NCBI RefSeq assembly: GCF_004762045.1
Contig: NZ_SJOM01000007.1
Location: 4,503,609-4,567,608, forward strand
Origin: Mycobacterium sp. DL99
GTDB taxonomy: Bacteria > Actinomycetota > Actinomycetes > Mycobacteriales > Mycobacteriaceae
Direction of reading: 5' to 3'
Length of the DNA stretch: 64,000 bases
Shown: positions 32,731 to 41,880 of the stretch, in pieces
Position numbering within the stretch: the stretch's first letter is position 1
Layout of the letters: each line of letters begins with the position of its first letter
Made by a program: the position numbers and the translations under genes
The notes under the pieces: generated by a model
What the model was told of the DNA's origin: nothing
Database searches by the model: none
What the model saw: the letters and a program-made list of their open reading frames with translations, nothing else

Positions 32731-34011
32731 TCAGGCGGCCGGTTTGAATTCGATGTGAAGCTCGCTGAGGCCTCGCATGATGAACGTCGGCTCGTAGGTG
32801 TACCGGCGGTCCTCGGCGGGGCCATGGTGCTCGGTGGAGATCGTGATGTCGGACATCCGGTCCAGGATCCGGTTCAGCGATATCCGGCCTTCCGCGCGCG
32901 CCAGTGGCGCGCCCGGGCAGGAGTGCACTCCCCGGATGAACGCGATCTGTTCGCGCACGTTCGCACGATCGGGATGGAAGGTATTGGGATCGGCGAATTT
33001 ACGGTCATCGCGATTGCACGCCCCCGGCAGCACCATGACGGTGGTCCCGGCGGGCACCTCGACGTCACCGATACTGGTGGTCTTGCTGGCCATCCGGAAG
33101 TGTGATTTGACCGGGCTCTCCAGCCGCAGCGTCTCTTCGAGGAAGGACGGAATCCTGGCCCGGTCGTCGCGCAGCATCGTCTCGAATCCCGGGTTGTCCG
33201 CGATGAACCGGACCGCCGAGCTGACCAGCTTGGTCGTGGTCTCGGTACCCGCCGCGAACAGGAACGTCGACAGGTTCATGACGTCCTCGATGTCGGGAGT
33301 CGATCCGTCCTCGTACTTGGCCTGTGCCAGCCCGGTCAGCACGTCCTCGCGCGGTGCACGCCTGCGGTCCTCGATGTAGGCGTAGAACTTGTCGTTGAGC
33401 CACTGCAGGGGGTTGTGCGTTGTCGGCGCCTCCTTACCGAGCTCACCTACCGTCTCCAGCGCGAACGCCACCTTGAACTCCTCGTGGTCCTCGCCGGGGA
33501 CGCCCAGGAGATCGGCAATGACCAAGAGCGAGAACGGCTTGGCGTAGTCGGCCAGGAACTCTGCCGATCCACGGTCGACGAATGTGTCGAGTTGCTGATC
33601 GGCCAGCCGCCACATGAAGTCCTCGTTCTCCTTGAGGCGCTTGGGAGTGATCAGCTTGTTCATCAGACCGCGGGTCCGGGTGTGCAGCGGGGGATCCTGC
33701 GAGGTGATGTGCTCGCCCATCGGCACCGCGAGCCGGTGCTGCTCGATCAACTCCGAGACGTCGTCGCTCTCCCCCGGCCCGAACGGCAGGCCGGAGAACG
33801 GCCCCGCCACCGACACGCACGACGAGAACGCCGGATCCTTGTAGACGGCCAGCGCCTCGTCATAGCCGGTGACGGCCAGCACGTTGAACGGAGTCGCATG
33901 GGCGACAGGACACTTGGACCGCAGGTGGTCGAAGTAGGGGTAAGGATCCGGTACCAGTGATGCGTCGGTGAAGAAATCCACTTCTTCGAATTCGGAACGG
34001 ATTTCGGTCAT
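32731..34011 (-). CDS. Cytochrome P450 (c)
   Basis: The 426-residue P450 carries FAAGTETTTKLV, ExxR in EETLRLE and the heme loop FIRGVHSCPGA. It is a paralogue of the P450 at 10267, with the same N-terminal SLVPDPYPYFDHLRSKCPV signature. The start ATG 34011 has a perfect AGGAGG upstream and overlaps the preceding SDR stop by 4 bp. No ferredoxin is encoded in this operon, so its electron donor must come from elsewhere, perhaps the ferredoxins at 28722 or 58893. Confidence 0.94.
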   Translation of the reverse strand: MTEIRSEFEEVDFFTDASLVPDPYPYFDHLRSKCPVAHATPFNVLAVTGYDEALAVYKDPAFSSCVSVAGPFSGLPFGPGESDDVSELIEQHRLAVPMGEHITSQDPPLHTRTRGLMNKLITPKRLKENEDFMWRLADQQLDTFVDRGSAEFLADYAKPFSLLVIADLLGVPGEDHEEFKVAFALETVGELGKEAPTTHNPLQWLNDKFYAYIEDRRRAPREDVLTGLAQAKYEDGSTPDIEDVMNLSTFLFAAGTETTTKLVSSAVRFIADNPGFETMLRDDRARIPSFLEETLRLESPVKSHFRMASKTTSIGDVEVPAGTTVMVLPGACNRDDRKFADPNTFHPDRANVREQIAFIRGVHSCPGAPLARAEGRISLNRILDRMSDITISTEHHGPAEDRRYTYEPTFIMRGLSELHIEFKPAA

Positions 34012-34937
34012 TGTTTCGCCTCCTGTACGGGTCGGCCGGCAACTACTTCCAAGACCTGACCGGTGCTGAGATCCATGATCGTGCTGAGGTTTTCCGCGAT
34101 GCCCTCCGCCGTCAACGGAGTCTGGTTGATGCCCTGCGAGGCCACCACGGCGATCCTGGCGACTCCTCCGAGCCCGACCCGCAGGATCTCCCCGGACAGC
34201 CGGCAGGAGTCGTGTGCCAGGAATGCCGCAGCGGGTGCGCACAGGTCAGGCGGCATCGCGGCGTTGATCTGATCCATGAGTTCTGTCGAGATGCCGTGGT
34301 TGGCGGCAATCTTGTCGGATTGCGCAGCCGACATCCTGGTGAACGCGCGCGGCGCGATGGCGTTCACCAGGATTCCGTGTTCCAGGCCCTCGCCGGCCAG
34401 CGTGCGGGTCAACCCGAAGACCGCGCCCTTGGCACCGCCGTAGCTGGTGTGTTCGGGTATCCCGCCCAGCATGGCCTCGGACACGGTGTTCACGACCCTG
34501 CCGTAGCCGGCTTGAACCAGATGCGGCCAGGCGGCCCTGGTCACGAAAAGTGTTCCAAAATAATGGACGTCGAGCATCGAACGGAACTGATCGGTGCTGA
34601 GGTCGAGTAGTGTGCCCGCGACGTGGATACCCGCGTTGTTGATCACGGCGTCGAGGCGTCCGTAGGTCCGCAGGGCGGTGTCGACGATCGCGGCCGCGCC
34701 GGCCTCGTCGGCCACCGACGCGACGCAGGGCACCGCCTCGCCGCCTGCCGCCTTGATCTCCGCGACCACTTCGGTGGCCGGTTCGGCTGAACAGCCGTCA
34801 CCGTCGATGCCCACGCCGTAGTCGGCGACGACGACGCGCGCGCCCTTCGAGGCGAGCAACAGGGCGTGACTACGTCCGACGCCCCTGCCCCCGCCTGTCA
34901 CGATCGCCACCCGATCGTCGTAACGGAGTTCGGTCAT
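34008..34937 (-). CDS. SDR family oxidoreductase (MFE-2-like)
   Basis: The 309-residue SDR has TGGGRGVGRSHA, NNAGI and YGGAK, and the longer C-terminal part (about residues 215-309, DLCAPAAAFLAHDS) seen in SDRs related to peroxisomal multifunctional enzyme type 2 and 17-beta-HSD type 4. It is a paralogue of the SDR at 43684, which has the same length. It overlaps both neighbours by 4 bp (ATGA), with the two P450s on either side, so it probably oxidises a hydroxyl made by one of them. Confidence 0.9.
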   Translation of the reverse strand: MTELRYDDRVAIVTGGGRGVGRSHALLLASKGARVVVADYGVGIDGDGCSAEPATEVVAEIKAAGGEAVPCVASVADEAGAAAIVDTALRTYGRLDAVINNAGIHVAGTLLDLSTDQFRSMLDVHYFGTLFVTRAAWPHLVQAGYGRVVNTVSEAMLGGIPEHTSYGGAKGAVFGLTRTLAGEGLEHGILVNAIAPRAFTRMSAAQSDKIAANHGISTELMDQINAAMPPDLCAPAAAFLAHDSCRLSGEILRVGLGGVARIAVVASQGINQTPLTAEGIAENLSTIMDLSTGQVLEVVAGRPVQEAKQ

Positions 34938-36157
34938 CGGGCGCCGGCCGCGTCGAAGAGAACCGGCAGCGACGTCGGCGACCGGAAGACCTGACCACGG
35001 ATATGGGGGTCGTCTCCATCCGGGTCCAGCCGCAGGTTGGGCAGTCGGTCCAGCAGAAGGTTGATGGCAGTGCGCATTTCGAGCCGGGCAAGGTGCATGC
35101 CCAGACATACATGGACCCCGTGCCCCCAGCCGAGATTTCCCTTGGACGTACGGAAGATGTCGAACTCGTCCGGGTCGGCCCACCGATCTTCCTGCCGATT
35201 CGCCGAACCGAGCATCGGCATCACCGAACACCCTTCCGGAATGTGAACCCCTCCGAGTTCGGTGTCACAGGTTGTGGTGCGCGTGATGGTCAGCAGCGGC
35301 GGGTTCCAGCGCACCGCTTCCTCGATGGCCTGCGGCAGCAACGACCGGTCGGCACGGACCGCATCCAGCTGCGTTGTGTCCGAGAGCAACCCGAACAGCA
35401 GGTTGCCCAGTGACCGATAGGTGGTCTCCACGCCTGCGGGCAGCAGCAGTCGCAGGAACGAGAAGATCTCTTCGTCGGTGAGCTTCTCGCCGTCGATCTC
35501 GGCCTCGGCGAGAAGACTGATCATGTCTTCCTTCGGCGCGGTGCGACGGGCCTGCAGGATCGGGGCGAAGTACTCGCACAGCGCGGCCGACGCCGCCAGC
35601 CCGCGCTCCGGGTTCATGATCCAACTCAGTAGTGAGATAGACCAACGCTGGAATTGCGGATAGTCCTCTTCCGGCAGTCCCAACAAACCCGCGATGATCC
35701 GGCTCGGGTAGTCGAACGTGAATGCCTTCACCAGGTCGACCTTGCCGTCGGCCGCGAACTTGTCGATGAGCTCGTTCGCGACCCTACCGACCAGCTCGTC
35801 TTCCCAACGCGCCAAGGCCTTTTGCGAGAACGCCTTCGACACCAGCGAGCGCAGCCGACCGTGCACCGGTTCGTCCATACCCAGCATCACGCGCTCACCG
35901 AGAACCGGGCCGAACGCTGCGATGACGCCGGACGACGAGAACGTCAGATTGTCGCGCAGCATCTGCTGGGCATCCTCGTAGCGGTACACGATGAAGACAG
36001 GCTTGCCCTGCTCCCCCGGCATCGCGGACATGTCGATCCGCTGGATCGGTTCCTCGCGCCGTAGCCTGGCAAGCTCCGGGTAGGGGTCGCGAACGTCACC
36101 CGAGACGGCATCGTCGAAGGAGCCGAAGTCCTCGAGGTCGTCAAAAAGCTGTTCCAC
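34934..36157 (-). CDS. Cytochrome P450 (d)
   Basis: The 407-residue P450 has LLPAGVETTYRSL, ExxR in EEAVRWN and a heme loop WGHGVHVCLGMHLA, where the usual leading Phe is Trp. It is of a different subfamily from the neighbouring P450 (c). It follows the aldehyde dehydrogenase after 24 bp and overlaps the SDR gene by 4 bp. Two unlike P450s in one operon suggest two separate hydroxylations of the same skeleton. Confidence 0.94.
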   Translation of the reverse strand: MEQLFDDLEDFGSFDDAVSGDVRDPYPELARLRREEPIQRIDMSAMPGEQGKPVFIVYRYEDAQQMLRDNLTFSSSGVIAAFGPVLGERVMLGMDEPVHGRLRSLVSKAFSQKALARWEDELVGRVANELIDKFAADGKVDLVKAFTFDYPSRIIAGLLGLPEEDYPQFQRWSISLLSWIMNPERGLAASAALCEYFAPILQARRTAPKEDMISLLAEAEIDGEKLTDEEIFSFLRLLLPAGVETTYRSLGNLLFGLLSDTTQLDAVRADRSLLPQAIEEAVRWNPPLLTITRTTTCDTELGGVHIPEGCSVMPMLGSANRQEDRWADPDEFDIFRTSKGNLGWGHGVHVCLGMHLARLEMRTAINLLLDRLPNLRLDPDGDDPHIRGQVFRSPTSLPVLFDAAGAR

Positions 36158-36181
36158 TACTACTCCTTCAGGCTGCCAGCG

Positions 36182-37666
36182 CTATTGAGCCGGGTAGGCG
36201 ACGGACTTGATCTCGGTGTACTGCTCGAATCCGGCTATTCCGTTCTGGCGCCCGACGCCGCTGTTCTTGTAGCCGCCGAACGGTGTGTCCGCGCCATAAC
36301 CCGCCGTGCCGTTGAGGCCGATGAACCCGGCGCGCAGCCGGCGCGCGACGGCAAGTGAACGATCCAGAGAGCTCGACATGACGTTGCCGGCGAGTCCGTA
36401 CGGGCTGTCGTTTGCTATCCGGACGGCGTCGTCTTCGTCCTCGTAGGGAATGACGACGAGAACCGGTCCGAAGATCTCTTCCTGGGCGATGGTCATCGAG
36501 TTGTCCACGTCGGTGAACAGTGTTGGGCTGACCCAGAATCCCCTGTCGAACTGATTCGGTGGCTCGGCGCTGCCGACGAGCATGGTGGCACCTTCGTCGA
36601 CGCCTTTGCGGATGTAGCCGAGGATGCGCGACTGCTGCTTGGCCGAGATGACCGGCCCGCAGAGGGTTGCGGGGTCCTGTGGGTCACCGGGGACGACGTT
36701 TTCGTAGATGGCTTTCAGGATCGCAACGCCCTCGTCGTAGCGGGAACGCGGCAACAGCATCCGGGTGGGAGCGGCGCAGCCCTGCCCGGCATGCAACAAG
36801 GGACCGATGCCGATCAGGCAGGCGGTGTTGAAATCGGCATCTTCCAAGACGATCGTTGCCGATTTGCCGCCGAGTTCGAGAAAGAGCCGCTTCATCGTCG
36901 CGGCACCTTTTTCCATGATCCGCTTGCCCACGGCCGTAGAGCCGGTGAACGAGATCATGTCGACCTTGGGCGACAGGGTCAGTTCTTCGCCAACGAGATG
37001 GTCCGATGCCGTCACGACATTGACCACGCCCGCGGGAATGTCGGTGTGCTCGGCGACGAGCCGGCCGAGCCGTGTGGCGTTGAACGGCGTGTCCGGGGCC
37101 GGCTTGAGCACCATGGTATTGCCCGCGGCCAGCGCCTGGCCCAGCTTGTTGATGGCGACCTCGAACGGAAAATTCCACGGCACGATGGCGCCGACCACTC
37201 CGACCGGCTCATGCCACACCTTGCGCGTGGTGTTCACGCCGGTGACCGATACCACGGTGTCACCGAGATCGGTTTCCCACGGGAAGGTTTCGATGAGCCT
37301 GGCCGGGTACCTGAGTCCATCGGCGAGCGGGGCATCGAGCTGCGGTCCGTGTGTCACGGCTCGCGGAGCACCGACCTCCGAGATGAGTTCTTCGCGCAAC
37401 TCCTCCAACTCGCCCTCGATCGCCTCGTGCAGCTGTTCGAGACATCGCTTGCGGAGTTGGTTGTTGGTCGACCAGTCGGTCTCGTCGAATGATCGGCGGG
37501 CCGCGTCGATGGCCCGGTTCATGTCGGCCTTCGAGGCGTCCGAGACCTCTCCGAGGATCTCTTCATTTGCCGGGTTGACGTTGGTGAACGTGCCTGCCTC
37601 ACCGTCGACGAGCTTGCCGTCGATCAGCATCCTCGATTCGAAGGTCACTTTCGAGCGCTCAGCCAT
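36182..37666 (-). CDS. NAD(P)-dependent aldehyde dehydrogenase
   Basis: The 494-residue ALDH has PWNFPFEVAINKLGQALAAGN, ISFTGSTAVGKRIM, LELGGKSATIV and the catalytic Cys in AGQGCAAPTR. It is a paralogue of the ALDH at 25324 with a similar N-terminal RxLIDGKLVDG start. Its ATG overlaps the stop of the upstream SDR by 8 bp. It would oxidise an aldehyde from the alcohol-oxidising SDRs to an acid; no acyl-CoA ligase follows in this operon. Confidence 0.93.
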   Translation of the reverse strand: MAERSKVTFESRMLIDGKLVDGEAGTFTNVNPANEEILGEVSDASKADMNRAIDAARRSFDETDWSTNNQLRKRCLEQLHEAIEGELEELREELISEVGAPRAVTHGPQLDAPLADGLRYPARLIETFPWETDLGDTVVSVTGVNTTRKVWHEPVGVVGAIVPWNFPFEVAINKLGQALAAGNTMVLKPAPDTPFNATRLGRLVAEHTDIPAGVVNVVTASDHLVGEELTLSPKVDMISFTGSTAVGKRIMEKGAATMKRLFLELGGKSATIVLEDADFNTACLIGIGPLLHAGQGCAAPTRMLLPRSRYDEGVAILKAIYENVVPGDPQDPATLCGPVISAKQQSRILGYIRKGVDEGATMLVGSAEPPNQFDRGFWVSPTLFTDVDNSMTIAQEEIFGPVLVVIPYEDEDDAVRIANDSPYGLAGNVMSSSLDRSLAVARRLRAGFIGLNGTAGYGADTPFGGYKNSGVGRQNGIAGFEQYTEIKSVAYPAQ

Positions 37667-38549
37667 GGCGGGAGCCTTCCCCTCGGAGTGCGCCGAACCG
37701 CGGGATGCCCATCATCAGCCGGGTCATCTGGTGCAATCCCGCCGCGGGGATCAAACGGTTGGCGATCAACAACATTCGTGCATCTGGACCGACCGCGGTC
37801 CTGACGAACGGCTTCGAGCTGTCGAGCGCTTTCGCCAGGCCTTCGGCGAACTTCTCGGGTGATCTGGCCGCGCGCTTCATCATGGCCCGCCCGCGTTTGT
37901 CCATCGTGCGGTGATGGCGAGCGTAGGGTCCGTCCAGATCGCGGTCGTCCGTGGTCCCCGCGTCGGTGATGATCTCGGTGTCGTAGGTCCCGGTAACCAG
38001 GATCGTGACGCCGATCCCGAACGGTGCGACCTCCCCGGCCATCGATTCACCCCACCGCTCCAGCGCACCCTTGACCGCCGAATACGGTGCGGTTGCGGGC
38101 ATCCCACGCACGCCCGCAGCGCTCGAGATCAGCACGATGCGGCCGCGGCCGGCTTTTCGCATGGTCGGTAGAAGCGCCCTGGTGAGCGCCACCGGGCCGA
38201 AGATGTTCGTCCCGAACATGCGCTCCCACAGATCGGGTGATGTCTCCTCGACCATCCCCGCTGCCGAGATACCGGCGTTGTGCACCAACGCATACGGTGC
38301 GCCGACCGCTTCGGTGATGCTCTTGGCTGCGGCCGCAATCGACGCTCCGTCCGTGAGGTCGAGCTGAATACCGATCAGCCTGTCGTCGTCCTCGCCGGCT
38401 CCCGTCGCCTCACGCAGCTGAGGCATCCCCCTCTCCGGGCTGCGCATCGCAGCCACCACGCGCCACCCCTCGCGATAAAGGCGCGTGGCCGATGCGAAGC
38501 CGAGTCCCCGGGACGCCCCGGTGATGACGACAGTCCGACCTTCAGCCAT
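37659..38549 (-). CDS. SDR family oxidoreductase
   Basis: The 296-residue SDR has TGASRGLG, HNAGIS, ISSAAG and YSAVK; the C-terminal 90 residues are an extension beyond the core fold (RHHRTMDKRGRAMMKR and onward), as in retinol-dehydrogenase-like SDRs that act on lipophilic alcohols. It overlaps its neighbours by 8 bp on each side, so it is translated together with AveC-like and ALDH proteins. Substrate unknown. Confidence 0.9.
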   Translation of the reverse strand: MAEGRTVVITGASRGLGFASATRLYREGWRVVAAMRSPERGMPQLREATGAGEDDDRLIGIQLDLTDGASIAAAAKSITEAVGAPYALVHNAGISAAGMVEETSPDLWERMFGTNIFGPVALTRALLPTMRKAGRGRIVLISSAAGVRGMPATAPYSAVKGALERWGESMAGEVAPFGIGVTILVTGTYDTEIITDAGTTDDRDLDGPYARHHRTMDKRGRAMMKRAARSPEKFAEGLAKALDSSKPFVRTAVGPDARMLLIANRLIPAAGLHQMTRLMMGIPRFGALRGEGSRHG

Positions 38550-39672
38550 CCTGGCCGCCCGTCGCGCAACGGTTGCTCTTCGACCCCAACTCGACGTCGG
38601 GGTTGCGGGCCGGCCCCTGCTGCCAGGTGGACCACTTGCCTACCGAGTACGGCCCCTCGGCTCCGTTCGCCCGGTAAAACCCCTGCGGGTCATAAATCTT
38701 GGCCTCGGGGAAGGGCCACGGGCAGGCGACGGAGGTCGCCGCGCCGCTGGCCTTGATGACCCAGAACCAGCCACCGTAGGCGAAGTACGACACGTTGATG
38801 ATCGCGAACATCACCAGGAACGTGCCGAGTACGGGCTTGCTCGGAAAGAGCTTCGCCTTCGCGGCGAGCTTCTCCGCCACCGACTTTCCGGTGTCGTCGC
38901 GGTAGACCAGGATCGCCGCCGGGACCATCACGAAGGTCACCGAGAGCGATTCCCAGATCAACGGGAACTGGAAGGTGCTGCCCGGGAACAACGTGCCGAA
39001 CGGAATGGCCTGCGAGTAGATGTACAGCCCGGTGCGGACCAGGCTGACCTCCAGGATGGCATCGAAGATGAAGCCGATGACCAAAACCAATGCGCCCAAA
39101 CTGATCAGGGGGTGTCGGGTGACGAACGCCTCGGGACCGCGCTTGGCCTGCAGCTTGCGCAGGATCCAGATCCCCGGGAAGTACGGGCCGAAGTAGAACA
39201 GTACGTAACCGAACACGATGAACGGTTCCACCGTCGGCGACATCATGATCAGGTACCAGTTCTCCGGCCAGTGCAGCAGCATCGGGTTGTACACCGCATA
39301 CGGCGACCAGTTCATGATCGGGTCCTGCCAGACGATCAACGTCGTCACCAGGACCATGAGCAGCACCGGGCTGCCGGGGTTCTTCCGCCAGCCGACGATG
39401 AACAGGACGGTGAACACCACGACGATGATCACGGCGCCCACCTGCGGGATGATCTGCCAGTGATCGAACGCGGTCAGGAACGCGACGGGACGGGGCCGGC
39501 CCTCGACGTTCGGGTTGGCCACCCGCGGGTCGACGTCCGTGCGACCGACCGCGGCGAACAGGCCGAGAAAGCCGAGCCAAGCGAGCAGGGCGATCACGCG
39601 ACCCCAGTTCGGACCCTTGCGCGGCGGCGGTTTGACCTGGGTATCAGGCGGTAGGGATTCTCTGGTAGTCAT
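38542..39672 (-). CDS. AveC-family multi-pass membrane protein (first copy)
   Basis: The 376-residue protein has about eight hydrophobic helices and long aromatic loops (LIVWQDPIMNWSPYAVYNP, MMSPTVEPFIVFGYVLFYF), and a C-terminal soluble tail with CPWPFPEAKIYDPQGFY. It matches what is annotated in mycobacteria as spirocyclase AveC family. The start ATG 39672 follows GGAGGA and lies one base after the stop of the solute-binding protein. Its enzymatic role is unproven; the shorter paralogue at 30904 closes the same operon. Confidence 0.82.
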   Translation of the reverse strand: MTTRESLPPDTQVKPPPRKGPNWGRVIALLAWLGFLGLFAAVGRTDVDPRVANPNVEGRPRPVAFLTAFDHWQIIPQVGAVIIVVVFTVLFIVGWRKNPGSPVLLMVLVTTLIVWQDPIMNWSPYAVYNPMLLHWPENWYLIMMSPTVEPFIVFGYVLFYFGPYFPGIWILRKLQAKRGPEAFVTRHPLISLGALVLVIGFIFDAILEVSLVRTGLYIYSQAIPFGTLFPGSTFQFPLIWESLSVTFVMVPAAILVYRDDTGKSVAEKLAAKAKLFPSKPVLGTFLVMFAIINVSYFAYGGWFWVIKASGAATSVACPWPFPEAKIYDPQGFYRANGAEGPYSVGKWSTWQQGPARNPDVELGSKSNRCATGGQDG

Positions 39673-39673
39673 G

Positions 39674-40789
39674 TCATTCCTCCCCGAACCGGTCGACCAG
39701 GTGCGAGTTGATACCGTCCGCATCGAGGGTGCGGGCGACCAGATAGCCCGACCCCATCCACGCGCGTCGTGTCCACTTCCCCAGGGACACCCGGGTTCCG
39801 GGTGCGCCGGAAGCCGCGGGCATCATCTTCACGCGCTCGAGCGCCTCTTTGACGCCGCGCGGGCTCAACGGATGTGCATCGGTGAAGGCGCGCACCAGCG
39901 TGGCGGCCACGTCGTGGTTGACCACCGAGACGCAGTACTCGGGACGACTTCCGTTGTACCGATTGGCATATCTGTCGAGCCAGGCCTGCCCGACCGGGTT
40001 CCCCTCGTCGTACTGATCGACCCCGGTCCAGCCAAGAAACGCGTTCCACATGATCGGGTTGACCCAGGCGTTCTGGAATGCGGTGGTCGTGAAGCGCGGG
40101 GGATCCCAGTTGACGGCCTCGAGCGCCGGGTTGATGAAGACGATGCCGAAACCGAACCCGAGATGGACGATCGCCTCGGCCTTCGCTTCGTGCAGCGTGC
40201 TCACGGCGGCATTGATGTCCTGCGCCGTTTGCGCGATCACAGCTTCGGCGACAATCCGAATGCCCTTGCGGGCGCACGCCGTTCGCAGATTCTTCAGATA
40301 GCTGTCACCGATGAGGTTCTGCTCGACCAGTACACCGATCTCCGTCAGTCCCCGCTTCGCCACCAGGTCCGCCAGAAAGATGGGTTCGTCCGTCATCGAT
40401 CCCTGGGGAAAGGCGAACGTCCACTCGCCGAGCCAGTCGTCGGTTCCCGTGACGCTGATGGCCGGCACCTTGAAGCGCTCCTCGATCGCTTCCCGTAGCG
40501 GCACACAGTTGTCCGTGATGTTCGGCCCGAACACCACCAGACAGCCCTCGTCCACGAGTTCGCCGTACGCGTCGATGACCGCTTTCACCGAACCCTTGGG
40601 CAGCCCTTCCACCTCGCGGTAGATCATCCGCACCGGCCGATCCATCAGCCCTTGCTCGACGGCCTCTTCGAACACCAGGTCAAAAGTCTGGGTGAACGAA
40701 GCCAGCAGTTCGTCCGGGAACCCCGGCGGCAAGGTGAAGTCCATCAGGTAGCCGACCTTGATGGGCTCCGCGGTGCTCTCGTATGACAT
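39674..40789 (-). CDS. Solute-binding (Peripla_BP_6-like) protein without export signal
   Basis: The 371-residue protein resembles branched-chain amino acid or amide-binding ABC receptors (IKVGYLMDFTLP..., VVFGPNITDNCVP, VLVEQNLIGDSY), a type 1 periplasmic-binding fold. However, the N-terminus MSYESTAEPIKVGYL goes straight into the first beta strand: there is no signal peptide, Tat motif or lipobox. No ABC permease or ATPase gene is nearby. It may be a cytosolic ligand-binding protein. GGAGG precedes the ATG, and a copy of the 16-bp regulatory motif lies 46 bp upstream. Confidence 0.85.
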   Translation of the reverse strand: MSYESTAEPIKVGYLMDFTLPPGFPDELLASFTQTFDLVFEEAVEQGLMDRPVRMIYREVEGLPKGSVKAVIDAYGELVDEGCLVVFGPNITDNCVPLREAIEERFKVPAISVTGTDDWLGEWTFAFPQGSMTDEPIFLADLVAKRGLTEIGVLVEQNLIGDSYLKNLRTACARKGIRIVAEAVIAQTAQDINAAVSTLHEAKAEAIVHLGFGFGIVFINPALEAVNWDPPRFTTTAFQNAWVNPIMWNAFLGWTGVDQYDEGNPVGQAWLDRYANRYNGSRPEYCVSVVNHDVAATLVRAFTDAHPLSPRGVKEALERVKMMPAASGAPGTRVSLGKWTRRAWMGSGYLVARTLDADGINSHLVDRFGEE

Positions 40790-40834
40790 CTGACCTCCAT
40801 GGTGCGGGCGTTCGTCGCAGGAACACCGGGGTCG

Positions 40835-40850
40835 ACCTAATATTTGTTCT
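40835..40850. promoter_or_regulatory. Regulatory motif copy 1 (upstream of the solute-binding gene)
   Basis: ACCTAATATTTGTTCT at 40835-40850, 46 bp upstream of the start of the solute-binding-protein gene that heads the ten-gene operon. It matches the other copies at 41782, 43600, 44739 and 50866. Confidence 0.65.
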
Positions 40851-40876
40851 GAACGTAACGGGGGCAGTGCACCGCG

Positions 40877-41725
40877 TCAATCACCAGATCCCGATCCGCC
40901 CAGGTAGACGTCGATCAACTCGTGCAGACCACGACTCACCGCGACGTCGTCGGTCAACGGTCCCGCGACCGCCACCCTGGCCGCCACGGCCATGGGCAGC
41001 CCCTCGGCGACCAAGCGCCCGGCCGCGATCAGCACGCGGGTCGACGCGACTTCGCGCAGACCACCGGTCTCCAGGCGCCGGATGGCCTGCCCGAAGCGCA
41101 CCAACTCGGCAGCGGTGGGGCGATCTACTCCCGCCTCGTGGGCGATGATGCCCTCTTCGACTTCGGGGTCCGGAAATCCGAACTCGATGGCCACCATCCG
41201 CTGACGCGTCGAGTCCTTGAGGTCTTTGAGAACGCTTTGGTAGCCGGGGTTATAGGACATCACCAGACCGAATCCCGGCGCCGCGTCCAACGTGATGCCG
41301 AGGCGCTCGATCGGCAGCTGACGGCGGTAGTCAGCGAGGGGGTGCAACACCACAGTGGTGTCCTGCCGGGCTTCGACCACCTCGTCCAGGTAACAGATCG
41401 CGCCCTCGCGCACCGCGCGGGTCAGCGGGCCGTCCACCCAGACCGTCTCATCGCCCCGCAACAGGTACCGGCCGACAAGATCCGCGGTGGTGAGGTCGTC
41501 GTGGCAGGCGACGGTGATCAGCGGCCGGCCGAGGTCGTGAGCCATCGCCTCGACGAATCGCGTCTTGCCGCACCCGGTCGGACCCTTCAGAACCAGTGAA
41601 AGACCCTGGCGGTAGGCCGCCTTGAACACCGTCTCCTCGTTGCCGACCGGCCGGTAATAGGGACGCGCGCTCAGGGCCTGCGAATTGGCACCGTTCTGAT
41701 GAGCGAGCCCTGACTCGTTAGCCAT
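40877..41725 (-). CDS. MoxR-type AAA+ ATPase (CbbQ/NorQ family)
   Basis: The 282-residue AAA+ protein has Walker A GPTGCGKT, Walker B ICYLDEVVEA, the sensor-like NPGYQ and a C-terminal CbbQ-type domain. CbbQ/NorQ/NirQ ATPases work with a VWA protein to remodel and activate a metalloenzyme (Rubisco, NO reductase). The VWA partner is the next gene upstream (41881). Neither Rubisco nor NO reductase is in the window, so the target is unknown; P450s or AveC-like proteins of the same regulon are candidates. Start ATG 41725 has GAAAGG upstream. Confidence 0.9.
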   Translation of the reverse strand: MANESGLAHQNGANSQALSARPYYRPVGNEETVFKAAYRQGLSLVLKGPTGCGKTRFVEAMAHDLGRPLITVACHDDLTTADLVGRYLLRGDETVWVDGPLTRAVREGAICYLDEVVEARQDTTVVLHPLADYRRQLPIERLGITLDAAPGFGLVMSYNPGYQSVLKDLKDSTRQRMVAIEFGFPDPEVEEGIIAHEAGVDRPTAAELVRFGQAIRRLETGGLREVASTRVLIAAGRLVAEGLPMAVAARVAVAGPLTDDVAVSRGLHELIDVYLGGSGSGD

Positions 41726-41781
41726 CAACACACCTTTCGTCGTATCCGCGACACTGCGGTACAGAAGCGAGCCTAACGCGG

Positions 41782-41815
41782 ACCAGATGTTTGTTTCAAG
41801 CACTGATTGCTTGAA
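41782..41815. promoter_or_regulatory. Regulatory motif copy 2 with adjoining palindrome
   Basis: ACCAGATGTTTGTTTC (41782-41797) lies 57 bp upstream of the MoxR gene. It runs into a perfect dyad TTCAAGCA-CTGAT-TGCTTGAA (41795-41815), so two regulators or a double site may act here. Confidence 0.6.
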
Positions 41816-41880
41816 GATGCACGGGCGTCGATGATTCCAATGACATTCTGGGACTTCGCATCACGGCAACCGGTGCACCT

